Of a stretch of DNA of 17,044 bases, positions 6,631 through 13,986 are shown one piece after another. The stretch's first letter is position 1. Each line of letters starts with the position of its first letter. The position numbers and the translations under genes were made by a program. This DNA is from Verrucomicrobia bacterium 12-59-8 (GTDB lineage: Bacteria; Verrucomicrobiota; Verrucomicrobiae; Verrucomicrobiales; Verrucomicrobiaceae): contig NCCR01000077.1 in assembly GCA_002279765.1 (NCBI GenBank), forward strand, positions 1 through 17,044, read 5' to 3'. Below the pieces are notes generated by a model. That model was not told the origin of the DNA and searched no databases. It saw only the letters and a list, made by a program, of their open reading frames with translations.

Positions 6631-9072
6631 ATGATACGCTTCCTGATCCCTGCGCTGACCGCTTCTGCACTTCTGACCTCTCATGCAACCATGGGGGCGG
6701 AGTCGCGTGATCTCACAGGCCTCGTACGCCCCTTCTTTGAGCAGCACTGCAACAAGTGCCATGACGCCAAAAAGCAGAAGGGGGATTTGCGGGTGGACAA
6801 TCTCATCGTGGATCTCCAGTCGCCGAAAATCATGGGGCACTGGGAGGAGATCATGAGCCGCATCAACTCCGGCGACATGCCGCCGGATGACGAGGCTAGG
6901 CCGAAGCCGGAGGAGATTTCGCGCGTGGCAGACTGGATCGTGCTGCAGCTGCGTGAATCCGAAAGCGTGCGCCAGTCTTCGGCGGGTGAGCGTGTGGCGT
7001 TTCGCAAGCTCACGCGTGATGAGTATGGCAACACCGTCCGCGATCTGCTGGGCGTGAACTTCGATGCCAAAGCTCCGAGCGGACTGCCGGAAGATCCGGA
7101 CTGGAAAGGCTTTGAGCGCATCGGCTCAGTGCTGACGCTGTCTCCCGCGCATATTGAAAAATATTTATCCGCTGCGGATGCGATTCTGGATGAAGCGCTC
7201 TCACTGCGGCCAGAACCGAAGCGCGAGGTCATTCGCTGGGAGGCCTTCGACATGCGCTGGAAGGGGTTCAAAGAGGAATACCAGGCGCGAGGTATAGCCG
7301 ACAAGGTGCGGATCGAAATCGTGCCGCGGAACTACACCACAGATTCTTGGAATATCGAGATCAAGACCACGGGTGACTACGTGCTGCGCCTGAAACTCAG
7401 TGGTCTGCGTCCGGCTGGAGGTCGTGCGCCGCGACTGAAGGTGTACATGTCCAGCATCAACACCACGTTGATCGAGCAGGATATTGATGCGCCGGAAGAC
7501 AAGCCCATCACCGTCGAGGCTCGCGTGCATCTGGTGGCAGGCAAGTATCCGGTGCGCATCATCAACTCCGTGCCGGGGCCGAATCCTGAGGGTCGGCGCT
7601 CACGCCACAGCGGCACGCCGAACGCCTTCACCAACACGCGCAGCCGCGTGCCGTGGCAGCTCAAGCTCACGGACGATGATTTCAAACCGATCCAGCCGAC
7701 GCTGATCATCGACACCGTGGAGTGGGATGGGCCCATCGTTGACTCGTGGCCCACGAAGGCGCATCAACAGATCTATGTGAGCAAGGATGCGCGGGAAATT
7801 TTGACGAGGTTTGCCACGCGTGCTTGGCGCCGTCCGGTGGACCCAAAGGAGATCGAGCGTCTGATGCGGCCTGTCGAAAAATCGCTCGAACTCGGCGATA
7901 AGTTTGAGGTGGCGGTGAAGAACGGGCTCATCGGCGTGATGTGCGCGAAGAGCTTTCTCTATTTGGAAGAAGGTGATACAGGCAGCTTGCCTGTTCAGAA
8001 TCCGAATCAACAGGCTGGCAGCCTGTCTCACGCCAGAACAACGCTCAATGATTACGAGCTGGCCTCGCGCTTGTCCTACTTCCTTTGGAGTTCGATGCCG
8101 GATGAGCATCTACTGGACCTCGCGAAGAAAGGCAGTCTGCATGAGGCGAAGACGCTGCGTGCCGAAGTGCAGCGCATGCTGCGTGATCCCAAGGCGCAGG
8201 AGTTTGCCGACAGCTTCCCTCGTCAGTGGCTGCAACTGCGCAAGGTGGGCATGTTCCCGCCGGACAAGGAACTGTATCCTGACTACGACGAAAATTTGGA
8301 GCAGAGCATGGTCGCAGAGACGCTGGGCTTCTTTAATGAAGTGCTGAAACGCAACGGCAGCCTGCGCGAGTTTCTCGACTCTGACTGGACAATGATCAAC
8401 GAGCGTCTGGCCATGCATTACGGCATTGAAGGCGTTCGTGGGGATCAATTGCAGCGCGTGGTGCTCAAGCCGGACGATCATCGTGGAGGGCTGCTTACAC
8501 AGGGAGCGGTGCTTAGCCTCACTTCCGACGGCACCCGGCATCGCCCGGTGCATCGCGGTGTGTGGATGCTGGAGTCCATCATCGGCAGGCCGCCACCACC
8601 GCCGCCTGCCAATGTGCCAGCTCTGACCACACCGGATGCGAAGGCCAAGAAAACGACCGTGCGCGAGAAGCTGGAGCTGCACCGCTCTGACCCCAACTGC
8701 ACCGCCTGCCACAACAAGATTGATCCGCTTGGCATCGCCTTCGACAACTACGACGCCATTGGCCGCTGGCGCACCGTGGAGACGATCAAGGATGGCACCG
8801 GTGACAACCCAGCGCTGGACCCCAGCGGCGTGCTGCCGGATGGGCGTGTGTTCGCCGACTCCGCCGCGTTGAAGCGCATTCTGATTGATGACCTGGACAA
8901 ATTTGCCGCCGCCGTTACCGACAAGCTCGCCACTTATGCCCTGCGCCGAGGCATGACTTTCTCAGACAGGGAGGAACTCAAGCGCATCGCCGATGAATCC
9001 AAAGCCGATGGCTATAAACTGGCAACCCTCATTGAATCTCTTGTCACCAGTTCGCTATTTTTGAAACGTTAA
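6631..9072 (+). CDS. DUF1592-family exported protein with two c-heme motifs (DUF1587/1595/1592/1588/1585)
   Basis: An 813-residue exported protein of a family common in Planctomycetota and Verrucomicrobiota; its reaction is unknown. After a signal peptide (1-23) comes a cytochrome-like segment with C40-NK-C43-H44 (FFEQHCNKCHD). Next are a DUF1587-like region (about 126-190), a beta-rich stretch (240-320) that may bind carbohydrate, DUF1595 (about 383-443), DUF1592 (470-600), DUF1588 (615-715) containing C690-TA-C693-H694 (CTACHNKIDPLGIAFDNYDAIGR), and DUF1585 (735-810). The CxxCH motifs suggest covalent heme and electron transfer in the periplasm. I chose the ATG at 6631, directly before the hydrophobic core; an in-frame TTG at 6616 is possible. 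It heads a four-gene run, with the DUF1552 gene 11 bp downstream, the usual pairing. Residues 448-468 form an insert encoded by palindromic repeats. Confidence 0.88.
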   Translation: MIRFLIPALTASALLTSHATMGAESRDLTGLVRPFFEQHCNKCHDAKKQKGDLRVDNLIVDLQSPKIMGHWEEIMSRINSGDMPPDDEARPKPEEISRVADWIVLQLRESESVRQSSAGERVAFRKLTRDEYGNTVRDLLGVNFDAKAPSGLPEDPDWKGFERIGSVLTLSPAHIEKYLSAADAILDEALSLRPEPKREVIRWEAFDMRWKGFKEEYQARGIADKVRIEIVPRNYTTDSWNIEIKTTGDYVLRLKLSGLRPAGGRAPRLKVYMSSINTTLIEQDIDAPEDKPITVEARVHLVAGKYPVRIINSVPGPNPEGRRSRHSGTPNAFTNTRSRVPWQLKLTDDDFKPIQPTLIIDTVEWDGPIVDSWPTKAHQQIYVSKDAREILTRFATRAWRRPVDPKEIERLMRPVEKSLELGDKFEVAVKNGLIGVMCAKSFLYLEEGDTGSLPVQNPNQQAGSLSHARTTLNDYELASRLSYFLWSSMPDEHLLDLAKKGSLHEAKTLRAEVQRMLRDPKAQEFADSFPRQWLQLRKVGMFPPDKELYPDYDENLEQSMVAETLGFFNEVLKRNGSLREFLDSDWTMINERLAMHYGIEGVRGDQLQRVVLKPDDHRGGLLTQGAVLSLTSDGTRHRPVHRGVWMLESIIGRPPPPPPANVPALTTPDAKAKKTTVREKLELHRSDPNCTACHNKIDPLGIAFDNYDAIGRWRTVETIKDGTGDNPALDPSGVLPDGRVFADSAALKRILIDDLDKFAAAVTDKLATYALRRGMTFSDREELKRIADESKADGYKLATLIESLVTSSLFLKR
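7978..8026. repeat. Pair of ACAGGC...GCCTGT palindromes inside the DUF1592 gene
   Basis: Two 17-bp palindromes with perfect 7-bp arms and 3-base centres lie 32 bp apart: ACAGGCA-GCT-TGCCTGT (7978-7994) and ACAGGCT-GGC-AGCCTGT (8010-8026). They are translated in frame as DTGSLPVQNPNQQAGSLSHA, a low-complexity segment unlike the rest of the protein, between the DUF1595 and DUF1592 regions. From memory, similar elements (ACAGGCTGGAAGCCTGT-like) recur in planctomycete and verrucomicrobial genomes and yield QAGSL- or TGWKPVL-type peptides. The open frame is preserved, so the insertion is tolerated. No other copy was noticed in this window. Confidence 0.7.
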
Positions 9073-9083
9073 CCTGCATCACC

Positions 9084-10481
9084 ATGAGCAACATCCAATC
9101 CCAACGCTGGCTTATTAACCGTCGCCACTTTTTGCGCGGTCTCGGCACCGCCATGGCGCTGCCGCTGCTGGATGCGATGGTGCCTTTGCACGCCAGTGCC
9201 GCTGCCACGGCGAAGCCGCGTCGCAGTGTGTTTGTGTACATTCCGAACGGGGTGAACGGCATGACGTGGCAATGCACGAAGGCCGGGCGTGACTATGAGC
9301 TTTCGCCGTCACTCAAGCCGCTGGCGAAGCATCAGGAAGATTTCACCGTGTTTAGCGGGCTGCATCATCCCAATGGGCTGGGGCAGGCGCATGTGTGCGC
9401 GGACACCTGGCTCACGGGTGCCAAGATTGATGCGCAGGGCGGGCGCAAATACGAAAACACCATTTCCTGCGATCAGATGATGGCTGAGGTGGTGGGCCAG
9501 CAGACGCGTTTCAATTCGCTGGAGCTCTCCATATCTACCGGCACCGGGCAGCCTTTCAACTCCAACACGCTGGCGTTCTCACGCGATGGCGTGCCGCTGC
9601 CGGCGGATGACAATCCGAAGATCATCTTCAACCGCCTGTTTGGCGAGGAAGTGGGTGGCATCGCAGCGCAGCGTGCGCGCCTCACGAAGCGTCGCAGCGT
9701 TCTCGATGCGGTGCTCGATGACGCGAAGTCTCTGCGTCTGGCCCTCGGTACGGATGATCGCACGAAGCTGGATGAATACATGCATGCCGTGCGTGATGTG
9801 GAGCAGCGCACCGAGCGCCTGGACGCCTGGCTGGACATCCCGAAGCCTGTGGTGGAAAAGAATATGGCCGCGCCATTCCAGCGCGATGTGCCCAAGGCGC
9901 AGGCGGGTGAGTACTGGCGTACGATGTTTGACATCATCGTGCTCGCGCTGCACACGGATATGACGCGGGTGGTCACGTACATGAACGGCAGTGAGGGCAA
10001 CGGCCTCGCGATTCCTGAAATCCAGATCACTCAGGCGCGGCATAATCTTTCCCATCACAATGGCGATCCCGTGGTGCTGGATCGCCTCGCAAAAAGCGAT
10101 GCTTTCATCATGCAGCAGTTTGCGCATTTCCTCGATGAACTGCGTGAGGTCAAAGACGGCGATGAGCCACTGCTGGACCGCACGATGGTGCTCTTCGGCA
10201 GCGGCATGAGCTATGGCCACAGCCATTGCAACAGCAACCTGCCCATGCTCCTCGCAGGCGGCAAGGGACTCGGTCTGAAACACGGCCAGCACCTCGACTA
10301 CAACAGGCCGCATCTCAAAGAGGACTACACCCTGAGCTACGACGAATGGCGCAATCTCTGCGGCAAGCCGAAGGACGGCAATGCCCGCGTCAGCAACGTG
10401 CTCGTGACCATGCTGCAAAAGATGGAGGTCAACGCCGAGACCTTCGTGGACAGCCTGGGTCCGGTCAGTGAGATCGTGTGA
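9084..10481 (+). CDS. DUF1552 family protein with twin-arginine signal
   Basis: A 465-residue exported protein of the DUF1552 family, whose function is not established. The N-terminus carries a twin-arginine motif, NRRHFLRG (Arg13-Arg14), before a hydrophobic stretch (GLGTAMALPLLDAMV), indicating export of a folded protein by the Tat pathway. Family landmarks are the RSVFVYIPNGVNGM segment near residue 47, the GLHHPNGLGQAH segment, and GSGMSYGHSHCNSNLP from residue 372 followed by LLAGGKGLGLKHGQHL, a pattern also seen in related DUF1501-type proteins. The Tat signal suggests a cofactor or metal is bound before export (inference). It starts 11 bp after the DUF1592 gene, a pairing typical of this gene system, so the two products probably act together in the periplasm. 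Confidence 0.88.
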   Translation: MSNIQSQRWLINRRHFLRGLGTAMALPLLDAMVPLHASAAATAKPRRSVFVYIPNGVNGMTWQCTKAGRDYELSPSLKPLAKHQEDFTVFSGLHHPNGLGQAHVCADTWLTGAKIDAQGGRKYENTISCDQMMAEVVGQQTRFNSLELSISTGTGQPFNSNTLAFSRDGVPLPADDNPKIIFNRLFGEEVGGIAAQRARLTKRRSVLDAVLDDAKSLRLALGTDDRTKLDEYMHAVRDVEQRTERLDAWLDIPKPVVEKNMAAPFQRDVPKAQAGEYWRTMFDIIVLALHTDMTRVVTYMNGSEGNGLAIPEIQITQARHNLSHHNGDPVVLDRLAKSDAFIMQQFAHFLDELREVKDGDEPLLDRTMVLFGSGMSYGHSHCNSNLPMLLAGGKGLGLKHGQHLDYNRPHLKEDYTLSYDEWRNLCGKPKDGNARVSNVLVTMLQKMEVNAETFVDSLGPVSEIV

Positions 10482-10527
10482 TCCAAAACGCTACCAACCC
10501 CTGCAATCTTTTTCTCACCCACTCTTC

Positions 10528-11529
10528 ATGAAACAAACTCTATTGTTCATCACCCTTCTGTCTTTTTCCGCAGGCCTTCCCGCTGTTGCCCTGGATCCGC
10601 ACGTCGAAGCCGTCACCAAGATTGTCGAGGGAGCGAAGGGCAAGGTCGAAAAGACCGAGGATGGCCAGAGCCTGAAGCTCGTGGATCTCGCCGTGCCGAA
10701 TACCGGGCCGCATGATCACCGGAAGGAAGATCCGTATGACGCTGCCTTCTTTGAGCATCTCGGCCACATCCCCACGCTGGAGTCGCTGAATGTTATTTCC
10801 ACCAAGTTCAATGATGAGTGGATGCCGAACATTGCGAAGCTCACCAATCTCAAGACCTTGCGTTTCACCAACAACGGTTCGCTGACGGATGCGGGAATGG
10901 TGCAGCTTGCGGGGCTGAAGAATCTGGAATCCTTCTCGTTTGTCGGCACCAAGATCACAGGGCGCGCTTACGCGAAATTTGAGAGTTTCACCAAGCTGGT
11001 CAAAGTGAGCCATCGTGGCAGCAGCATCGACGACGAGGGCTTGAAGGAGCTGTGCGACCATCTGCCGAATCTCGAAAGCATCAGTCTCGCGCATGCGAAG
11101 TTCACGGATGAGGGGGCACCCAATCTATCCAAACTGACGAAGCTCAAGGGGCTGGAACTCGGTGCTCATGCGACGCCCGCAGCGCTGAAGAACATCACCT
11201 CACTGCCGCTCGAGTCTCTGCAACTTGGCGAAGGTTTTGATAAATCCGAGTCGCTGCCAATCGTCAAAGAGATCAAGACGCTGAAGCGCCTGACGCTCAC
11301 GAACTGCAAGACCACCACCGACGATGATCTCAAGGTGCTCGCCATGATGACACAGCTCGAATCACTCGAGCTTGGCAATCCGGCCATACCCGAGGAACGC
11401 CTGCCGCTACTGCAAGGCTTCACCTTCCTCAAGGAGCTGAAAATCATCGACCGCCAGAAAGGCTACCCGCAGGAAACGCAGGACAAGATCAAGGCGCTGC
11501 TGCCGAAGGTGAATGTGAAATTTCAGTGA
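10528..11529 (+). CDS. Exported leucine-rich-repeat protein
   Basis: A 333-residue protein with a signal peptide (1-21, cleavage probably after AVA) and a run of leucine-rich repeats from about residue 80 to 305, such as LTNLKTLRFTNNGSLTDAGM, LKNLESFSFVGTKITG, LPNLESISLAHAKFTDEGA and MTQLESLELGNPAI. The repeats resemble the ribonuclease-inhibitor/F-box-like class (L..L..L.L..T..TD.G) abundant in Planctomycetota and Verrucomicrobiota. LRR proteins are binding scaffolds; the partner here is unknown, but the position suggests a protein of the same operon or the operon's substrate. It begins 46 bp after the DUF1552 stop, in the same direction. The ATG at 10528 was chosen because it places the hydrophobic signal at the N-terminus; the earlier in-frame start at 10468 would overlap the DUF1552 gene. 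No enzymatic motif is visible. Confidence 0.8.
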   Translation: MKQTLLFITLLSFSAGLPAVALDPHVEAVTKIVEGAKGKVEKTEDGQSLKLVDLAVPNTGPHDHRKEDPYDAAFFEHLGHIPTLESLNVISTKFNDEWMPNIAKLTNLKTLRFTNNGSLTDAGMVQLAGLKNLESFSFVGTKITGRAYAKFESFTKLVKVSHRGSSIDDEGLKELCDHLPNLESISLAHAKFTDEGAPNLSKLTKLKGLELGAHATPAALKNITSLPLESLQLGEGFDKSESLPIVKEIKTLKRLTLTNCKTTTDDDLKVLAMMTQLESLELGNPAIPEERLPLLQGFTFLKELKIIDRQKGYPQETQDKIKALLPKVNVKFQ

Positions 11530-11549
11530 TCAGCTCCAACCGAGACCCC

Positions 11550-13007
11550 ATGCGACTTCTCTGCGTTCTCCTCTTTGCCTCCGCCTTGTCCCTGTCTGCT
11601 GCCGATGCAGCCAAGGCGCTGGAGTTCCCTTCTCTCAATGATGCCAAGCGCATTCACGGGGAGTTGGTTAGTGTGGACTTCGTTCTTCGCAAAGGTGAGT
11701 TCCGCGCAGACAATGGCAAGCTGATGCCGTTCTCCATGCCGCCTTATGCGGTCTTGAAATATCGCGGCGTGGAGGCCGATCTTCGCGAGGTGCCGCTGGG
11801 GACGAAGCTGACCTTCCTAATGCTGCCAGATGCGGAGGGGCGGCTCACACGGCTTGTCACCACGGATGATGGCCAGCCAACCGATGCGGCGCAGTTGAAG
11901 AAATTCCGTGAGTTTACCGAGAAGCGCGGCATCGCTGGATGGATCGACAAAACGGAAGGCAACACGGTCACGGTGACCTTTTTTAGTGGGGATCCGGCCG
12001 CCTTTCAAAGCGCATATGCCGAACTGATCGCAGTTGGCAAAAGTGGCAAGCTCTGCGTGGCGAACGACGAACTGCGCACGTGGAATCCGGGTGTGGATGG
12101 GGAGGGCAGCTCCATCACGGAAGTGAACAAGGTGCCAACCGAGTACTTTGGCAGCAGCGGCGTGCAGGTGACGGTGAAAGTGAGCAACATGCTCGAAGGC
12201 TTTCGCCGTGGTCGCATCGTGCGCGTCTTTCTCGCTGGCTGGAAGGTGCAGGATCAATTCTACGGCGAGAGTTTGATGGGCTATGGCTTCGGACGCATGC
12301 TGGATCAGGAACTGGTCGAAAACGTGGCCAAGGAATACCCGGAGCAGTTTCCTTTCCGCACGGATTACGGCAATGCGCATCTGCCTTGGTATCAGCTCAA
12401 GGATGACTTGAAGCCGCCGCCCTTTTCCGAGCACATGGTTGTTGGAGAACTCATTCAGGTGGACGCCAAGACTGGCAGCGGGCAACTCCTCACGGAGCTG
12501 ACCGGCGAAGCCGTGAGCTTCACTCTGCTCAAGCAGCACACCCTGAAGTATCTTGGCGCAGATCTGCAGTTTGCCCAACTGCCCACCGGCCAGCGCTACC
12601 GCTTCCACATGTATCAGGATGCAAAAGGTGCCTTCACCCGCGTCAGCCGAATCAGTGATGACTTCAGCCATTCCAGCGCAAACGCCATCACTGCACGCGT
12701 CACAGCCGTTCAAGGCGATCAAATCCACGTCGGCTGGCAGTTGCCACTGGTGAAGGATTACAATGGCGATATGCAACGCGCCCCAGACATTGCGAGCTGC
12801 ATTCTCCGAGTGAATGATGCAACTCGTGTGTGGAAGGCAGACCAGCAGGTGAAGCTGGTAAATCTTCAAGTCGGCGATGTGCTGCTGTTCAATCGCACGG
12901 CAGAACTGCCCGGCAAACCCTCACACTGCACTGATATTTGGATCGGTGAGGAGACACACAAGCTGGTGACTGAGAAGCAGCGCAAACCCGCAGTGACCAA
13001 GAAGTAG
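11550..13007 (+). CDS. Exported protein of unknown function with two tandem homologous halves
   Basis: A 485-residue protein with a signal peptide (1-19) that I cannot assign to a characterised family. Two segments align by eye. Residues 36-107 (HGELVSVDF, then LKYRGVEADLREVPLGTK, then DAEGRLTRLVTTDD) match 298-371 (VGELIQVDA, then LKYLGADLQFAQLPTGQR, then DAKGAFTRVSRISDD). A weaker second match follows, residues 171-230 with 419-450 (W...QV.V...L..G....F). The protein thus looks like two copies of a roughly 200-residue beta-rich unit joined by a linker at about 240-295. It is the last gene of the DUF1592/DUF1552/LRR run, 20 bp after the LRR gene. A GTG at 11526 overlapping the LRR stop is a possible alternative start, but the ATG at 11550 begins the signal sequence directly. 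No catalytic motif is evident; a binding or structural role is a guess. Confidence 0.78.
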   Translation: MRLLCVLLFASALSLSAADAAKALEFPSLNDAKRIHGELVSVDFVLRKGEFRADNGKLMPFSMPPYAVLKYRGVEADLREVPLGTKLTFLMLPDAEGRLTRLVTTDDGQPTDAAQLKKFREFTEKRGIAGWIDKTEGNTVTVTFFSGDPAAFQSAYAELIAVGKSGKLCVANDELRTWNPGVDGEGSSITEVNKVPTEYFGSSGVQVTVKVSNMLEGFRRGRIVRVFLAGWKVQDQFYGESLMGYGFGRMLDQELVENVAKEYPEQFPFRTDYGNAHLPWYQLKDDLKPPPFSEHMVVGELIQVDAKTGSGQLLTELTGEAVSFTLLKQHTLKYLGADLQFAQLPTGQRYRFHMYQDAKGAFTRVSRISDDFSHSSANAITARVTAVQGDQIHVGWQLPLVKDYNGDMQRAPDIASCILRVNDATRVWKADQQVKLVNLQVGDVLLFNRTAELPGKPSHCTDIWIGEETHKLVTEKQRKPAVTKK

Positions 13008-13030
13008 TCTTGGACTGCGCGGGCGATCAA

Positions 13031-13831
13031 TTACTTGGCCGCATCGTCCTTCTTCGCGTTCTCATCGCAGTGGTGCAGGGGGCGCACCCAGATGTTGCGG
13101 TAACGGGTCGGGTTGTGGTGGTCCTGAAGGGCGAAGCCGACTTCCTGCAGATTCGTTTCGAGCGGGGCCGCGTGTTGCACGATGACGCCGTTGTGCAGCA
13201 CGGTGATACGGGCGGGCTGGGTCACGGTGCCCTTGTCATCTAGCTGCGCGCATTCGCAGATGATGTCGTAGCTCTGCCATTCGCCGGGTTTACGGCTGGC
13301 ATTCACGAGCGGCGGATAGTTGTTGTAGATAGCTCCGGCCTGGCCGTCAGGATAGGTGTCGTTTTCGTATGAATCGAGCACCTGTACCTCGCCCCAGCCG
13401 AGGATGAGCACACCGCTGTTGCCACGGCCCTGGCTCTTGCCCACGACCTCGGCGGGTGTGGCCCATTCGAGATGAATCTGGCAGGAGCCAAACTTGTCCC
13501 GCGTGTCGATGTCGCCGCCCTTGGGTTTGATCTCAGCGTAGCCGTTTTCGATCTTCCAGTTCGGCACGTCGCTTTGGTCTTTGTCATCCTTGCGTGGCTT
13601 GCGGATGAACTTGGAGAGGTCCTTGCCATCGAAGAGCACGATGGCGTCACTTGGCGCTGTCGTGGCCGTCGGTGGTGTGATCACCGTGGGGCGTGGGCGC
13701 TGCATGTCGCCCTGCCTGTAGATGCCGCCGGGTGTGAAAGGCTTTTCTTTTTTGGGTTCGGTCTGCTTCGCAGGTTCAGCGGCGGTGGCGAGAACGGTGA
13801 AGAGGGAAAAGGGTAGCAGGAGGCGATGCAT
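13031..13831 (-). CDS. DUF1080 protein (3-keto-disaccharide hydrolase-like, concanavalin-like fold), exported
   Basis: A 266-residue protein: a signal peptide (1-18), a charged and proline-rich linker (19-60), then a DUF1080 domain (about 62-252). This family has a concanavalin/LamG-type beta-sandwich, and some members hydrolyse 3-keto-disaccharides or 3-keto-glucosides in the periplasm. Visible landmarks are [11 protein letters not shown] (65-75), GRGNSGV (135-141), [20 protein letters not shown] (150-169), GEWQSYDI (183-190) and [17 protein letters not shown] (235-251). It lies on the same strand downstream of the FAD oxidoreductase, but a likely terminator separates them. FAD- or NAD-dependent oxidoreductases commonly neighbour DUF1080 genes, consistent with an oxidise-then-cleave route for sugars (inference). 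It ends 23 bp from the convergent unknown gene. The ATG at 13831 was preferred over one at 13921 because the signal peptide follows directly. Confidence 0.85.
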   Translation of the reverse strand: MHRLLLPFSLFTVLATAAEPAKQTEPKKEKPFTPGGIYRQGDMQRPRPTVITPPTATTAPSDAIVLFDGKDLSKFIRKPRKDDKDQSDVPNWKIENGYAEIKPKGGDIDTRDKFGSCQIHLEWATPAEVVGKSQGRGNSGVLILGWGEVQVLDSYENDTYPDGQAGAIYNNYPPLVNASRKPGEWQSYDIICECAQLDDKGTVTQPARITVLHNGVIVQHAAPLETNLQEVGFALQDHHNPTRYRNIWVRPLHHCDENAKKDDAAK

Positions 13832-13852
13832 AAAGATGCAGGTAAAAGTATG

Positions 13853-13882
13853 GTTATAATCTCTGTTCCTGTGGTTCTGTAA
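13853..13882 (-). promoter_or_regulatory. Possible sigma70-type promoter for the DUF1080 gene
   Basis: On the minus strand, TTACAG (13882-13877) and TATAAC (13858-13853) are separated by 18 bp, with the -10-like box about 21 bp before the DUF1080 ATG. The surrounding 60 bp are AT-richer than the genes. Both boxes deviate from consensus, so this is only a candidate. An independent promoter here would fit the probable terminator after the upstream FAD gene. Confidence 0.3.
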
Positions 13883-13955
13883 CCGCTCCATCAAGGCAGG
13901 AATGGTGCCGTCATTGAGCATGGAATTCTAAGACGAGTGGACCCAGCCACCCATT

Positions 13956-13986
13956 AAAACCCGCGAAGAACGAATTATTTCGCAGG
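13956..13986 (-). terminator. Probable intrinsic terminator overlapping the stop codon of the FAD oxidoreductase gene
   Basis: On the minus strand, CCTGCGAA (13986-13979) pairs with TTCGCGGG (13967-13960), an 8-bp stem with one G-U pair and an 11-base loop, followed at once by TTTT (13959-13956). The left arm is coding (the last codons of the FAD protein) and the TAA stop lies in the loop. The short T-run makes it a modest terminator. It would separate the FAD gene from the DUF1080 gene downstream. Confidence 0.5.

Noticed and set aside
11526..11549. GTG start overlapping the LRR gene's stop (GTGA) for the unknown duplicated protein.
   Set aside because: It would add eight residues before a clear signal peptide; the ATG at 11550 gives a normal exported N-terminus. 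The GTG stays possible but is less likely.
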